A stretch of DNA of 64,000 nucleotides from [Clostridium] saccharolyticum WM1 (GTDB lineage: Bacteria; Bacillota; Clostridia; Lachnospirales; Lachnospiraceae): assembly GCF_000144625.1 (NCBI RefSeq), contig NC_014376.1, forward strand, positions 806,001 to 870,000. The letters run 5' to 3'. Within the stretch, counting starts at the first letter, position 1. Every line of letters begins with the position of its first letter. Both the position numbers and the translations under genes were made by a program. Positions 26,390-33,241 of this stretch are shown here, piece by piece. Under the pieces are notes generated by a model, which was not told where the DNA came from, did not search any database, and worked only from the letters and a program-made list of their open reading frames with translations.

Positions 26390-26988
26390 TAGACATAAAT
26401 GACATATTAAATGTTATAAAAGAATTACCTTTAATTCTACAGTATGTGGTACCAGGATATTGTTGTATAATTTTATTTCAATTCACAACATCAAAGAAAA
26501 TTGATGGTAAATATTTATTAGTTATAAGTTGTGTACTAAGCTACACGCTTTTATCTATGGTATCATTGCTAAGAATTAAGTGGTTTAAAAATGTGCCAGA
26601 TTTTGCAATGCTTAATTCTGGTATATCAATATTACTTGGAATAGTAATAGTATGTCTAATCTCAATTTTGTTTCAGAGAGTATGGTTTAAAAAGCTTATG
26701 GTTAAATTATTTCATAAGACACCAAACGAAGATATATGGAGAGACGTACTTGATCTTGATAATGGTTCCAACTTAAAGGTTTATCTTAAGAACGAGAAGT
26801 ATTATATTATTGGCAGTCATAAGAATCACGAAGAAAAAGGCAATGATTCGTGGCTTGCATTAAGCGGATTCGTGAAAATGGATAAAGAAACTAACGAAAT
26901 CTATAATAATGAGCCGGACTTTACGAACGATAACTCTGTTATAATTACTGTTAGATTTTCTGATATTGAACACATCGAAATATTTTAG
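26386..26988 (+). CDS. DUF6338-like membrane protein (moron)
   Basis: 200 residues. Three predicted TM helices lie at about 15-32, 40-60 and 80-105. The cytosolic domain has VYLKNEKYYIIGSHKNHEEK and WLALSGFVKMDKETN, resembling the membrane-anchored DUF6338 pattern (a short beta-rich domain). GTG start coupled to the 48-codon gene. Independent promoter and terminator within the late region make superinfection exclusion or another lysogen function plausible. The family link is by eye. Confidence 0.6.
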   Translation: MIDINDILNVIKELPLILQYVVPGYCCIILFQFTTSKKIDGKYLLVISCVLSYTLLSMVSLLRIKWFKNVPDFAMLNSGISILLGIVIVCLISILFQRVWFKKLMVKLFHKTPNEDIWRDVLDLDNGSNLKVYLKNEKYYIIGSHKNHEEKGNDSWLALSGFVKMDKETNEIYNNEPDFTNDNSVIITVRFSDIEHIEIF

Positions 26989-26998
26989 AATTTAATTT

Positions 26999-27027
26999 AG
27001 AGCGAGGAATGATTCCCCGCTCTTTTT
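26999..27027 (+). terminator. Terminator of moron 2
   Basis: AGAGCG-A-GGAAT pairs with ATTCC-C-CGCTCT, followed by TTTT. Confidence 0.85.
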
Positions 27028-27049
27028 ATGTCAGAAAGGAAGTGAAACA

Positions 27050-27622
27050 ATGGCAGATATAAGCCAAGAAGTACAAAAATTCCGTGACGCTGTAAAAGGC
27101 GAAGAAGTCAGGGGAAGTATGATATCTCTGGCAATCAAGGTAAATGCTGATGGTGAAAATGCTCTTGCACAAGTGGCGCAGCAAGTCACCAGAATAGACG
27201 GAATAGCCGCTGATGCAACTCAGACACTAAATAATGCCAATGCAGCAATACAAGAGGCCAATACGGCAATAGATACGGCAAATGCAACAATTATTGAAGC
27301 ACAGAATACTCTTGCGGAAGGTGTGCAGCAAGTACAGCAGGCAGCAGGAAGCGCAAACCTAGCAGAAAGTTGGGCGATAGGAAACAAAGGAATCCGTCCA
27401 GGAGAAAACAGCAATAACAGCAAGTATTTCAGCGAACAATCAAAAGCGGATGCTGATCGGGCGAAACAAGAAGCTGACCGGGCCGCACAGTATTCCGCAG
27501 TAGTGGCACCTACATTTCATATTGATTGGGACACAATGGAACTTGTTCAGGATACCCAGGGAACAGGAATTGTTTTTACCCTTGATGAAAATAAAGTTCT
27601 ATCATTTGAATTTGTAAATTAA
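27050..27622 (+). CDS. Baseplate/tail-fibre linker protein
   Basis: 190 residues: N-terminal QEVQKFRDAVKGEEVRGSM, a long Ala/Asn heptad-rich coiled coil (about 40-100), then LAESWAIGNKGIRPGENSNN and a small beta C-terminus. This layout is common for BppU/upper-baseplate or fibre-attachment proteins in Clostridia phages. It probably trimerises and holds the spike that follows. Confidence 0.7.
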   Translation: MADISQEVQKFRDAVKGEEVRGSMISLAIKVNADGENALAQVAQQVTRIDGIAADATQTLNNANAAIQEANTAIDTANATIIEAQNTLAEGVQQVQQAAGSANLAESWAIGNKGIRPGENSNNSKYFSEQSKADADRAKQEADRAAQYSAVVAPTFHIDWDTMELVQDTQGTGIVFTLDENKVLSFEFVN

Positions 27623-27637
27623 GAAAGGAGTGACATA

Positions 27638-29095
27638 ATGTCAATCTTAGGAACTGTAGGAATAGCTGATAAAGGTGATTATAATCCAAGTACTACATAT
27701 GTTGCAGGAAATTCTGTTTATTATGCAGGTTCAACATGGGTGGCACTTAAAAGTAATCTTACCGGAATAACTCCAGAAGAAGGTGAAAATTGGAAATATT
27801 TGGCCCGTGGATTCGAGTCTGATTCTCTTTCACAAATAGAAGGAACTGATACAAGTGGAGTGATCGGAACTGCTGGATCAACCGTGGTGAGCCAGGCATT
27901 GATTGACGCTATCGCAGATAAGGTCATGACAAAGTTAATACCATATGCAAATATTGTAAATAACTTTATGGCTACTGATCCAAAAACCGTTTTGTCCGGT
28001 CCTATGGGAAAGAGTTTAAAGGATCAGCTTGATACGACAAATATTAATTTAAATAAGACAAATTTAAAGGCAAACTCCAATTTCCTTACAGTCGGCAAGA
28101 CGGGAGCGCAGTACACCACTATAAACGCTGCTATAAATTACGCAAAAACATACGCTACCAAAACCAACAGAGTGACGATTTTTATATATGAGGGGACTTA
28201 TAATGAACAAATAGAATTAAATGATAACAATGGAATAGATTTAGTGGGAATTCAGGGTCAGACCATTGTTACTTACCCAAGCGCTTATCCGAATGCCCCA
28301 TTATACACATGTGGTCAAGGGTATTTTTATGGAATTACCTTTCGCAGTGCTGGGGGGACTAGTTCTTATGGAATGCACTTTGAAAGACAGGGGTTTCCAA
28401 ATGCAAGCGGAGAGACAGTCTTTACTAATTGCAGATTTATTTCTGATGCAAATGCCTCTGTCGGTGTCGGAATGGGAGATAATAATACTGTGGAATTCAG
28501 GAATTGTACATTTATAGGGGCAGCCACAGAAAGCCAAGCTATCTATGTCCACAACTTCCCGACTGCAGCCTCTGGTCAAACCATGAGATTTATCAATAAT
28601 CATATTTACGGAAACATAACCGTTGATGATGCCCCCGCCATGGTAGGGAATGGAACTATTGCTTCCCCCCTTATTTTACAGTTTTTTAATAATTATGTTG
28701 AATATGGTAGTTTCCGATTCCGGAAAGACGCAAGCACGCAACTACCGTATGTATCAGTAAACCACCATAATATAAGTATTCATACAAATAGCCGCTACAA
28801 TACATTAATAGCTCTGAATCGTAAAGATTACGGGGCTTTCTTTTATGGTTATAGTAAGCCTGCTAACAAAATTCCCAATTCAGGTTATTATGATTATTAT
28901 ATTCCTTTAAAGGATGCCAACAGTTATTCCATAGTCGTTGATAATGCAGTAATACAAGGCGTTGGGGATTATGATAAAACAAAATATTCAATCGTTGGGC
29001 AAACTCCTAGCGGTTTTTTGCTAAGAGACACAGATGCCTCTGGAACCGGAGCTGGGAATTTTATTACTGTTTATTTTACAATTTTACCTTTATAA
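27638..29095 (+). CDS. Tail spike with pectate-lyase-like beta-helix
   Basis: 485 residues. About 5-55 resemble a carbohydrate-binding module of the chitinase CBM5/12 kind (YNPSTTYVAGNSVYYAG...W). About 140-390 are a right-handed beta-helix of the pectinesterase/pectate-lyase type: TVGKTGAQYTTINAAINYA, then VTIFIYEGTYNEQIEL and VEFRNCTF. It likely binds or cuts a surface polysaccharide of the host. A 12-mer AAATTGCTATTT starts at the stop codon's last base (29095) and recurs at the orphan fibre modules near 32.2 and 32.9 kb. Confidence 0.8.
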   Translation: MSILGTVGIADKGDYNPSTTYVAGNSVYYAGSTWVALKSNLTGITPEEGENWKYLARGFESDSLSQIEGTDTSGVIGTAGSTVVSQALIDAIADKVMTKLIPYANIVNNFMATDPKTVLSGPMGKSLKDQLDTTNINLNKTNLKANSNFLTVGKTGAQYTTINAAINYAKTYATKTNRVTIFIYEGTYNEQIELNDNNGIDLVGIQGQTIVTYPSAYPNAPLYTCGQGYFYGITFRSAGGTSSYGMHFERQGFPNASGETVFTNCRFISDANASVGVGMGDNNTVEFRNCTFIGAATESQAIYVHNFPTAASGQTMRFINNHIYGNITVDDAPAMVGNGTIASPLILQFFNNYVEYGSFRFRKDASTQLPYVSVNHHNISIHTNSRYNTLIALNRKDYGAFFYGYSKPANKIPNSGYYDYYIPLKDANSYSIVVDNAVIQGVGDYDKTKYSIVGQTPSGFLLRDTDASGTGAGNFITVYFTILPL

Positions 29096-29131
29096 AATTG
29101 CTATTTAATGGAGTAAATAAACTTATAAACC

Positions 29132-29155
29132 AGAGCTGAAAGGCTCTTATTTTAT
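29132..29155 (+). terminator. Weak intrinsic terminator after spike
   Basis: AGAGC-TGAAAG-GCTCT with TTATTTTATT after it; only 5 bp of stem. Confidence 0.45.
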
Positions 29156-29185
29156 TGCCTGGAAACGGGCAGAAAGGAATTTTAT

Positions 29186-29566
29186 ATGAATAAAGAAAAA
29201 ATGATTCTTAATGATGGAACTACAATCAATTTGGAAACAGGCTCAAGCCTTACGGAGCTTACTACGGTTTTCACTGACTGGACAGCGGCGGCTTCCATTA
29301 TGCCAAAATTGACAGAAGAAAACTTGTCAAAAGTAGAAGTGCAGAACGGGGAGGGGTTAAACAGAGGTAATTATACTGACCTTGTGCTACAACCTGGATC
29401 ATGGAAAGAAAAAGCAGATGGTTTATACATTACAATTTCCTTGCGTGAAAAGACGGAGATCGAAAAACGGCTTGACGCTGTGGAATCTGGACAGCAGACG
29501 CAGGATGGGGCAATCTCTGATCTGGGTGAGACTGTGGGTAAAATGGCAGAAGGGAGTGTGCAATAA
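29186..29566 (+). CDS. Tail-associated hypothetical protein
   Basis: 126 residues. Beta-rich start (MILNDGTTINLETGSSLTEL) and a coiled-coil end (EKRLDAVESGQQTQDGAISD). Similar small proteins sit before XkdX in Clostridia phages. It overlaps the next gene by one base. Function unknown. Confidence 0.6.
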   Translation: MNKEKMILNDGTTINLETGSSLTELTTVFTDWTAAASIMPKLTEENLSKVEVQNGEGLNRGNYTDLVLQPGSWKEKADGLYITISLREKTEIEKRLDAVESGQQTQDGAISDLGETVGKMAEGSVQ

Positions 29567-29670
29567 TGGGAGAATTTTACGGAAAAAGAATCAGGATTAG
29601 TATTATAACGATTGATCAGGTTCCGGCATACTGGCTGGCAAAAACCCAGAAGTGGCTAGAAGAAAATTAA
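29566..29670 (+). CDS. XkdX-like small protein
   Basis: 34 residues: MGEFYGKRIRISIITIDQVP, then a W-x-x-K-x-x-x-W-L helix. Short phage proteins of this form between tail fibre and holin are assigned to the XkdX family. Role unknown. Confidence 0.6.
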   Translation: MGEFYGKRIRISIITIDQVPAYWLAKTQKWLEEN

Positions 29671-29692
29671 GGAAAGAGTGAGGTAACGTCCA

Positions 29693-30034
29693 TTGAAAGA
29701 AATCATACAGTATGTGGACATGAAATGGGTGGAGTGGTTATTTATAATTGCCTCTGCTCTTTTTGGTATTGGCTATAGAAAACTAGCTAAGAGGATTAAC
29801 GAGGAAAGCAAAAAAAATAAGGCTTTGCATGACGGTATGCAGGCGCTTCTCAGGGATAGGATCATAGGAGCCTATAACCATTATCAGGATAAAAAGTTTT
29901 GCCCTATTTATGCAAAGGAGAATGTAAAACGCATGTATGATGCCTATCATGACCTGGGCGGAAACGATGTTGCAACGGGACTAAAGAATAAATTAATGTT
30001 AATGCCGGAGGAACCGTCAGAAAGAGAGGATTAA
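29693..30034 (+). CDS. Phage membrane-anchored protein near holin
   Basis: 113 residues, TTG start. One TM helix at about 12-27 (WLFIIASALFGIGYRKL) and a helical domain with DRIIGAYNHYQDKKFCPIY and YHDLGGNDVATGL. This family regularly precedes the holin in Clostridia prophages, sometimes annotated as a holin-like protein. Confidence 0.65.
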   Translation: MKEIIQYVDMKWVEWLFIIASALFGIGYRKLAKRINEESKKNKALHDGMQALLRDRIIGAYNHYQDKKFCPIYAKENVKRMYDAYHDLGGNDVATGLKNKLMLMPEEPSERED

Positions 30035-30037
30035 GTT

Positions 30038-30358
30038 ATGGATATATCATTGATTATGCAGTATGGAACGTACTTTTTGACAGCAATTGGATTACTGGCC
30101 TGTGCTGTGGCAATTATCACCCAGGTAATTAAGGAACTACCTGGGCTGGTGCAGCTGCCTACATCTGGAGTAGCATTTGTCGTGTCACTGATTTTGTGTC
30201 CTATTGCAGTACTCATATTGTGTACATGGATGCAGGAACCTATCACTTGGTATTACATATTCGGAGCATTCATTGCGGCGTTTATGGTGTATCTTGTGTC
30301 TACCGGAGGGTGGGATCGCCTATACGATATTTGGGAGCGCACAAAGTATAAGAAATGA
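30038..30358 (+). CDS. Holin
   Basis: 106 residues, three TM helices (about 10-32, 43-63, 68-88) and a short charged C-terminus (ERTKYKK). Location directly before the endolysin supports a holin that releases it through the membrane. Confidence 0.8.
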   Translation: MDISLIMQYGTYFLTAIGLLACAVAIITQVIKELPGLVQLPTSGVAFVVSLILCPIAVLILCTWMQEPITWYYIFGAFIAAFMVYLVSTGGWDRLYDIWERTKYKK

Positions 30359-30391
30359 CCTATTGAGAATTGTAGCATTACAACTTTTAAG

Positions 30392-30417
30392 GCCCGGGAT
30401 TATCCTGGGCTTTTTCT
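30392..30417 (+). terminator. Hairpin terminator between holin and endolysin
   Basis: GCCCGGGA pairs with TCCTGGGC (one G-U), followed by TTTTTCTT. Endolysin transcription must read through or begin later. Confidence 0.7.
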
Positions 30418-30437
30418 TATGGATCGGAGGAAATATA

Positions 30438-31277
30438 ATGGCAGCAGAACAGAAACGGCAGGCGGTATGTGATAAATACGCTACGATTATAGGCCGGAAT
30501 ATCTATAATCAGGATTTACGCAATTACTGCTTCAAAAAATATAAAGACGGCAATTATTACAGCGATTGCAGCAGCTCTATATGTCTCAGCTATCAGGAGG
30601 CCGGGTACGGATTCGGGAACCTGAATACGGCTGGGATTTACACATCAAGCAAACTGATAACCATAGATGCAAAAATTACCGCAGGAATACCGGATATATC
30701 GCTCCTACGAAAGGGTGATATGTTGGAGTTTGCCGGGACAGATGCCAGCAGGCCCCTTAAGATTGGCCACGTAGAAATGTATTACGGTAATGGAATCATC
30801 TGCGGACATGGAAGCGGTACACCTTCCTATAAGGATATCGTGGCATATTGCAAGAGCCGGTACAACTCCTTGGCTTCCGGTGGCTGGCGTAAGGGACTTG
30901 TCTGTGTGCGCAGATATATCCAGGACGATGCACAACCTATTCCTGATCCTGTAAAACTATCCGGGTGGAATGAGGAACCGGATGGCTGGCGGTTCTACCT
31001 TGGAAATTCCGGTGAGCCAGTACGAAATGCATGGTACATGGATTCTGATGGGAAATGGTACTGGTTTGATGGTGCTGGAATCATGATTTCAAATAAGTGG
31101 TATATGTACAATAGTGAGTGGTACTATATGGGAGCAGATGGGGCTATGGTAAAAGGCTTACAGACGATTGATGGAAAATGGTATTACTTGGACAAGAATG
31201 GAAAGATGAGTACTGAACCGGTTACGTTGACACCAGATCAGGACGGGGCATTGCAGTATCCAGGATTGAAAGCATAA
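30438..31277 (+). CDS. Endolysin: NlpC/P60-like peptidase with CW-binding repeats
   Basis: 279 residues from ATG 30438 (GGAGG site). The N-terminal peptidase has the nucleophile in YYSDCSSSICLSYQ (C44) and the histidine in KIGHVEMYYGNG (about 115). The C-terminal part (about 175-265) has three to four choline-binding-like repeats (AWYMDSDGKWYWFDGAG, WYMYNSEWYYMGADG, DGKWYYLDKNG). No signal peptide, in line with holin-dependent export. The same repeat type occurs in the secreted moron at 25754. Confidence 0.88.
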   Translation: MAAEQKRQAVCDKYATIIGRNIYNQDLRNYCFKKYKDGNYYSDCSSSICLSYQEAGYGFGNLNTAGIYTSSKLITIDAKITAGIPDISLLRKGDMLEFAGTDASRPLKIGHVEMYYGNGIICGHGSGTPSYKDIVAYCKSRYNSLASGGWRKGLVCVRRYIQDDAQPIPDPVKLSGWNEEPDGWRFYLGNSGEPVRNAWYMDSDGKWYWFDGAGIMISNKWYMYNSEWYYMGADGAMVKGLQTIDGKWYYLDKNGKMSTEPVTLTPDQDGALQYPGLKA

Positions 31278-31284
31278 AAAGCAC

Positions 31285-31319
31285 AGGCGGGCACCGATAA
31301 AACGGGCCTGCCTTTTTTT
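31285..31319 (+). terminator. Terminator after endolysin
   Basis: AGGCGGGC pairs with GCCTGCCT (one G-U) and is followed by seven T. It ends the late operon. Confidence 0.85.
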
Positions 31320-31490
31320 GTTGTAATAAAAATTAAGAAATATGATTCTAATAGCAATACCATTTTGTCTAATTAAGTAGTATAATGTAAATAAAGAAAT
31401 AAGATATTAAATACAAAAAAATATTGAAAATAAAATATTTGAGTGTTAATATATAGATACTTAATTCTTGCTGGTTATTCAATAGAAAAT

Positions 31491-31521
31491 AGGGCATATT
31501 ATGTTATAGGAGGTATGCCCT
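31491..31521 (+). promoter_or_regulatory. RBS-presenting hairpin of accessory module
   Basis: AGGGCATA (31491-31498) and TATGCCCT (31514-31521) form an 8-bp stem whose loop holds the AGGAGG ribosome site; the ATG begins at 31522, the base after the stem. A TATAAT at 31381-31386 is a possible -10 for the unit. The arrangement suggests translation control. Confidence 0.5.
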
Positions 31522-31749
31522 ATGCGAAAAGGAGTGTATAATATGCCAATGCTGTGGGAGGAAACAGGGACTAAGAATAATAACATCTTTAATGCTCCAG
31601 TAAAAACAATGAGAAACAAAGATATAAAAGTGAAAATTTCACGTGAAATAGAAAAGAACTGTGTTGTTGCAATTGATGATGCTATAATTGCAATGACAAA
31701 AGATATAACTAATTCAATTATGAAGGGGTTATATAATGGCAGAAGATAA
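31522..31749 (+). CDS. Accessory small protein at prophage right end
   Basis: 75 residues. A second start at 31543 (MPMLWEE) has its own AAAGGAG site. The C-terminal half is helical (VAIDDAIIAMTKDITNSIM). Overlaps the next gene by 14 bases. It lies between the lytic terminator and attR, the usual place of lysogenic accessory genes. No family recognised. Confidence 0.5.
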   Translation: MRKGVYNMPMLWEETGTKNNNIFNAPVKTMRNKDIKVKISREIEKNCVVAIDDAIIAMTKDITNSIMKGLYNGRR

Positions 31750-32200
31750 AACTAAAGATGAATGTAAAGATGAATGTAAAGAAGAGAAGCAATTATTAGA
31801 AGAATTAAATGAAGAAACGAATATACCAGAAGGATTTAGTGATGTTATAGAAAATATACCACCGGAACACCGGAAGCAAGTTACACAGATGATGATTTCT
31901 GCTGTTCAAATGCGTGGCATGGCAAATCCAGAATCAGCGGTTTCTAAGAAGATTACGGAGGCACATATATCAGAATATTTGGCCGGATCAAGAGAAGATA
32001 TGCAGAGGGGGTATCAAGAAAAGCGAGATAGAAAAATTTTTAATTTTTTTATAACGGTTTTAGGTATTGCTTTCATTATTGCTATTATTATTCTGTTAAA
32101 AGATAATCCGGAAATGTTGGAAAAAATTCTCTATGCTTCTGGCGGAATCGTTGCTGGAGCTTTTGGCGGATATGGTTATGGTAAAACGAGAGAAGAATAA
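31736..32200 (+). CDS. Accessory two-TM protein at prophage right end
   Basis: 154 residues. An acidic N-terminus (DECKDECKEEKQ) and helical middle precede two TM helices (about 104-121 and 130-147) with a glycine-rich end. The layout resembles DUF2335-type small membrane proteins, but the match is loose. Coupled to the gene above, it may form a two-component membrane module of a superinfection-exclusion or abortive kind. That is inference. Confidence 0.5.
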   Translation: MAEDKTKDECKDECKEEKQLLEELNEETNIPEGFSDVIENIPPEHRKQVTQMMISAVQMRGMANPESAVSKKITEAHISEYLAGSREDMQRGYQEKRDRKIFNFFITVLGIAFIIAIIILLKDNPEMLEKILYASGGIVAGAFGGYGYGKTREE

Positions 32201-32225
32201 AAGAGGCACATTGGTGCCTCTTTTA
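32201..32225 (+). terminator. Terminator after accessory module
   Basis: AAGAGGCAC-ATTG-GTGCCTCTT, perfect 9-bp stem, then TTATT. The stem starts at the base after the stop codon. Confidence 0.85.
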
Positions 32226-32227
32226 TT

Positions 32228-32578
32228 CTTGATTTAAATAGCAATTTAACGGTAACAAACGGTAAAGTAACTTCTGTAGAAAACAGCCTTAAAACCACAT
32301 CTGTATATTATGACGCATCAAAGGTATACAGTGCTACAATATCGTGGTTTTTTAATCGCCCTGTATTCTTCTCTGCTGACAGCTGGGATTCTGACTACAA
32401 AAACAGTTGTCCTATATTAAACCAACAGTGGATAGTAGAATATTTACCATTTGAAATGAGTGAGGTTAGCGATGGAGAAGTTGTTAGAGCATATCAAAGA
32501 TGGCACGCAATCGAAAACAAAGAAATTTACGAACGGTGGGCTAATAACGGAGTATGGAGTGCATTTGTAAAAAAATGA
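32228..32578 (+). pseudogene. Orphan tail-fibre C-terminal module 1
   Basis: 116 open codons with no usable start, reading LDLNSNLTVTNGKVTSVENS and ending in YQRWHAIENKEIYERWANNG plus a few residues. The repeat-like start and Trp/Tyr-rich end are typical of siphophage fibre C-termini. It sits after a terminator and faces an equivalent module on the other strand. It looks like a stored or degraded receptor-binding module. Confidence 0.6.
32236..32248 (+). repeat. 13-bp repeat at fibre module 1
   Basis: AAATAGCAATTTA, inverted relative to 32917-32929. It falls at the same coding position (N-S-N-L) in both modules. Confidence 0.6.
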
Positions 32579-32916
32579 TTGATATGCTTAAAATTAATCA
32601 TTTTGTTTTACATGACGGTCATATCAACCGTTTTAAAAGTACCCCATATCCAGCCACCAGTTACATTGCATCGTCTGTAATATATAACATCAAACCATAG
32701 AGAATACCATTTTTGTATTATAAAATCCGAATCGCGGTAGACTTCGATAATATATTTTTCCATGGTTGTTTTTGGCGCACTGACTTTAGTAGCACATATA
32801 TATACAGCTTTTTCGCTTACACCTGCTGGGAAAATATTTACTCCCAGTGTATCATCTGGTAGCACTGTAAGACCAGTTAATTTACTATCCATCTGAACCT
32901 TGGTGTAATAGTTATC

Positions 32917-32929
32917 TAAATTGCTATTT
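32917..32929 (-). repeat. 13-bp repeat at fibre module 2
   Basis: Inverted copy of 32236-32248. A 12-base match in the same orientation as this copy also starts at the tail-spike stop codon (29095-29106). Confidence 0.6.
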
Positions 32930-32940
32930 GCATGATAAGT

Positions 32941-32966
32941 ATCCTGCTCGGTTTTCCGAGCAGGAT
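32941..32966. terminator. Perfect 11-bp hairpin near prophage end
   Basis: ATCCTGCTCGG-TTTT-CCGAGCAGGAT. No T-run on either side, so it may be a structural or regulatory element of the attachment region instead. Confidence 0.45.
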
Positions 32967-32998
32967 AGCATAAAATTACTTAAAGTTTTTCTTAAAGT

Positions 32999-33080
32999 AG
33001 ATAAAGTTACCACGTTATATTTGGTAGTATAGCAAAATGGACAAATGTCGTATTTATGCAGATAAAGTTACCACGTTATA
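32999..33080. repeat. 21-bp direct repeats, candidate integrase arm sites
   Basis: A 21-bp sequence containing AAAGTTACCACGTTATA occurs exactly at 32999-33019 and 33060-33080, 61 bp apart and just left of the tRNA-Gly fragment. The spacing and position suggest arm-type sites for the prophage integrase. Confidence 0.6.
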
Positions 33081-33100
33081 CCACATATAATAAGGAAGTT

Positions 33101-33148
33101 ACCTTGCCAAGGTCGGGGTCGCGGGTTCGAGTCCCGTCTCGCGCTCTT
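33101..33148 (+). other. tRNA-Gly(GCC) 3' fragment; prophage attR
   Basis: From ACCTTGCCAAGG (anticodon arm, anticodon GCC) through the T-arm GCGGGTTCGAGTCCCGT to acceptor strand CTCGCGC and discriminator T. The 5' half of the tRNA is absent. The intact gene is expected left of the window. Bases 33123-33148 recur at 41616-41641. Confidence 0.8.
33123..33148 (+). repeat. attL of the 8.5-kb element (26-bp direct repeat)
   Basis: Exact 26-bp match to 41616-41641, covering the T-arm to 3' end of tRNA-Gly. The neighbouring integrase gene, convergent on the site, supports this boundary. Confidence 0.85.
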
Positions 33149-33158
33149 TTTAATAAGT

Positions 33159-33198
33159 AGCTGGAACCTTGATTTTACAAGGGATTCCAGCTTTTTTT
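33159..33198 (+). terminator. Terminator following attL
   Basis: AGCTGGAA/TTCCAGCT with an inner CCTT/AAGG, then seven T. A similar hairpin follows attR at 41651-41688; each element end keeps a tRNA-type terminator. Confidence 0.85.
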
Positions 33199-33221
33199 GT
33201 TTTATAAAAATGTCTTTTTGG

Positions 33222-33240
33222 GGGGTAGACCGGGGTAGAC
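33222..33240. repeat. Paired GGGGTAGAC repeats next to integrase (arm-site candidate)
   Basis: GGGGTAGAC occurs twice in tandem just 3' of int. GATAGAGTACGGGGTAGAGT at 41541-41560 carries a matching pair at the other end of the element. Confidence 0.55.
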
Positions 33241-33241
33241 A

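Larger units (their letters stand above)
32608..32970 (-). pseudogene. Orphan tail-fibre C-terminal module 2 (opposite strand)
   Basis: The frame is open from about 32970 down to 32608 and reads ...HANSNLDNYYTKVQMDSKLTG..., then a beta-rich domain ending YRRCNVTGGWIWGTFKTVDM. An ATG at 32892 would give 94 residues, but homology-like sequence continues upstream without a start. It parallels module 1 at both ends. It is probably a silent alternative fibre tip. Confidence 0.55.
1..33148 (+). mobile_element. HK97-type siphophage prophage, left end outside window
   Basis: Genes run on one strand in the standard siphophage order: early genes, small and large terminase, portal, protease, capsid, connectors, tail tube, chaperone, tape measure, Dit, Tal, fibre, holin, endolysin. 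The right boundary is placed at the tRNA-Gly 3' fragment (33101-33148), a usual attR. The repressor and the integration integrase expected at the left end are not visible. The recombinase at 2497-3504 lies inside the early region and may or may not be the integrase. No core structural gene appears broken, so the prophage may be functional. Confidence 0.93.
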
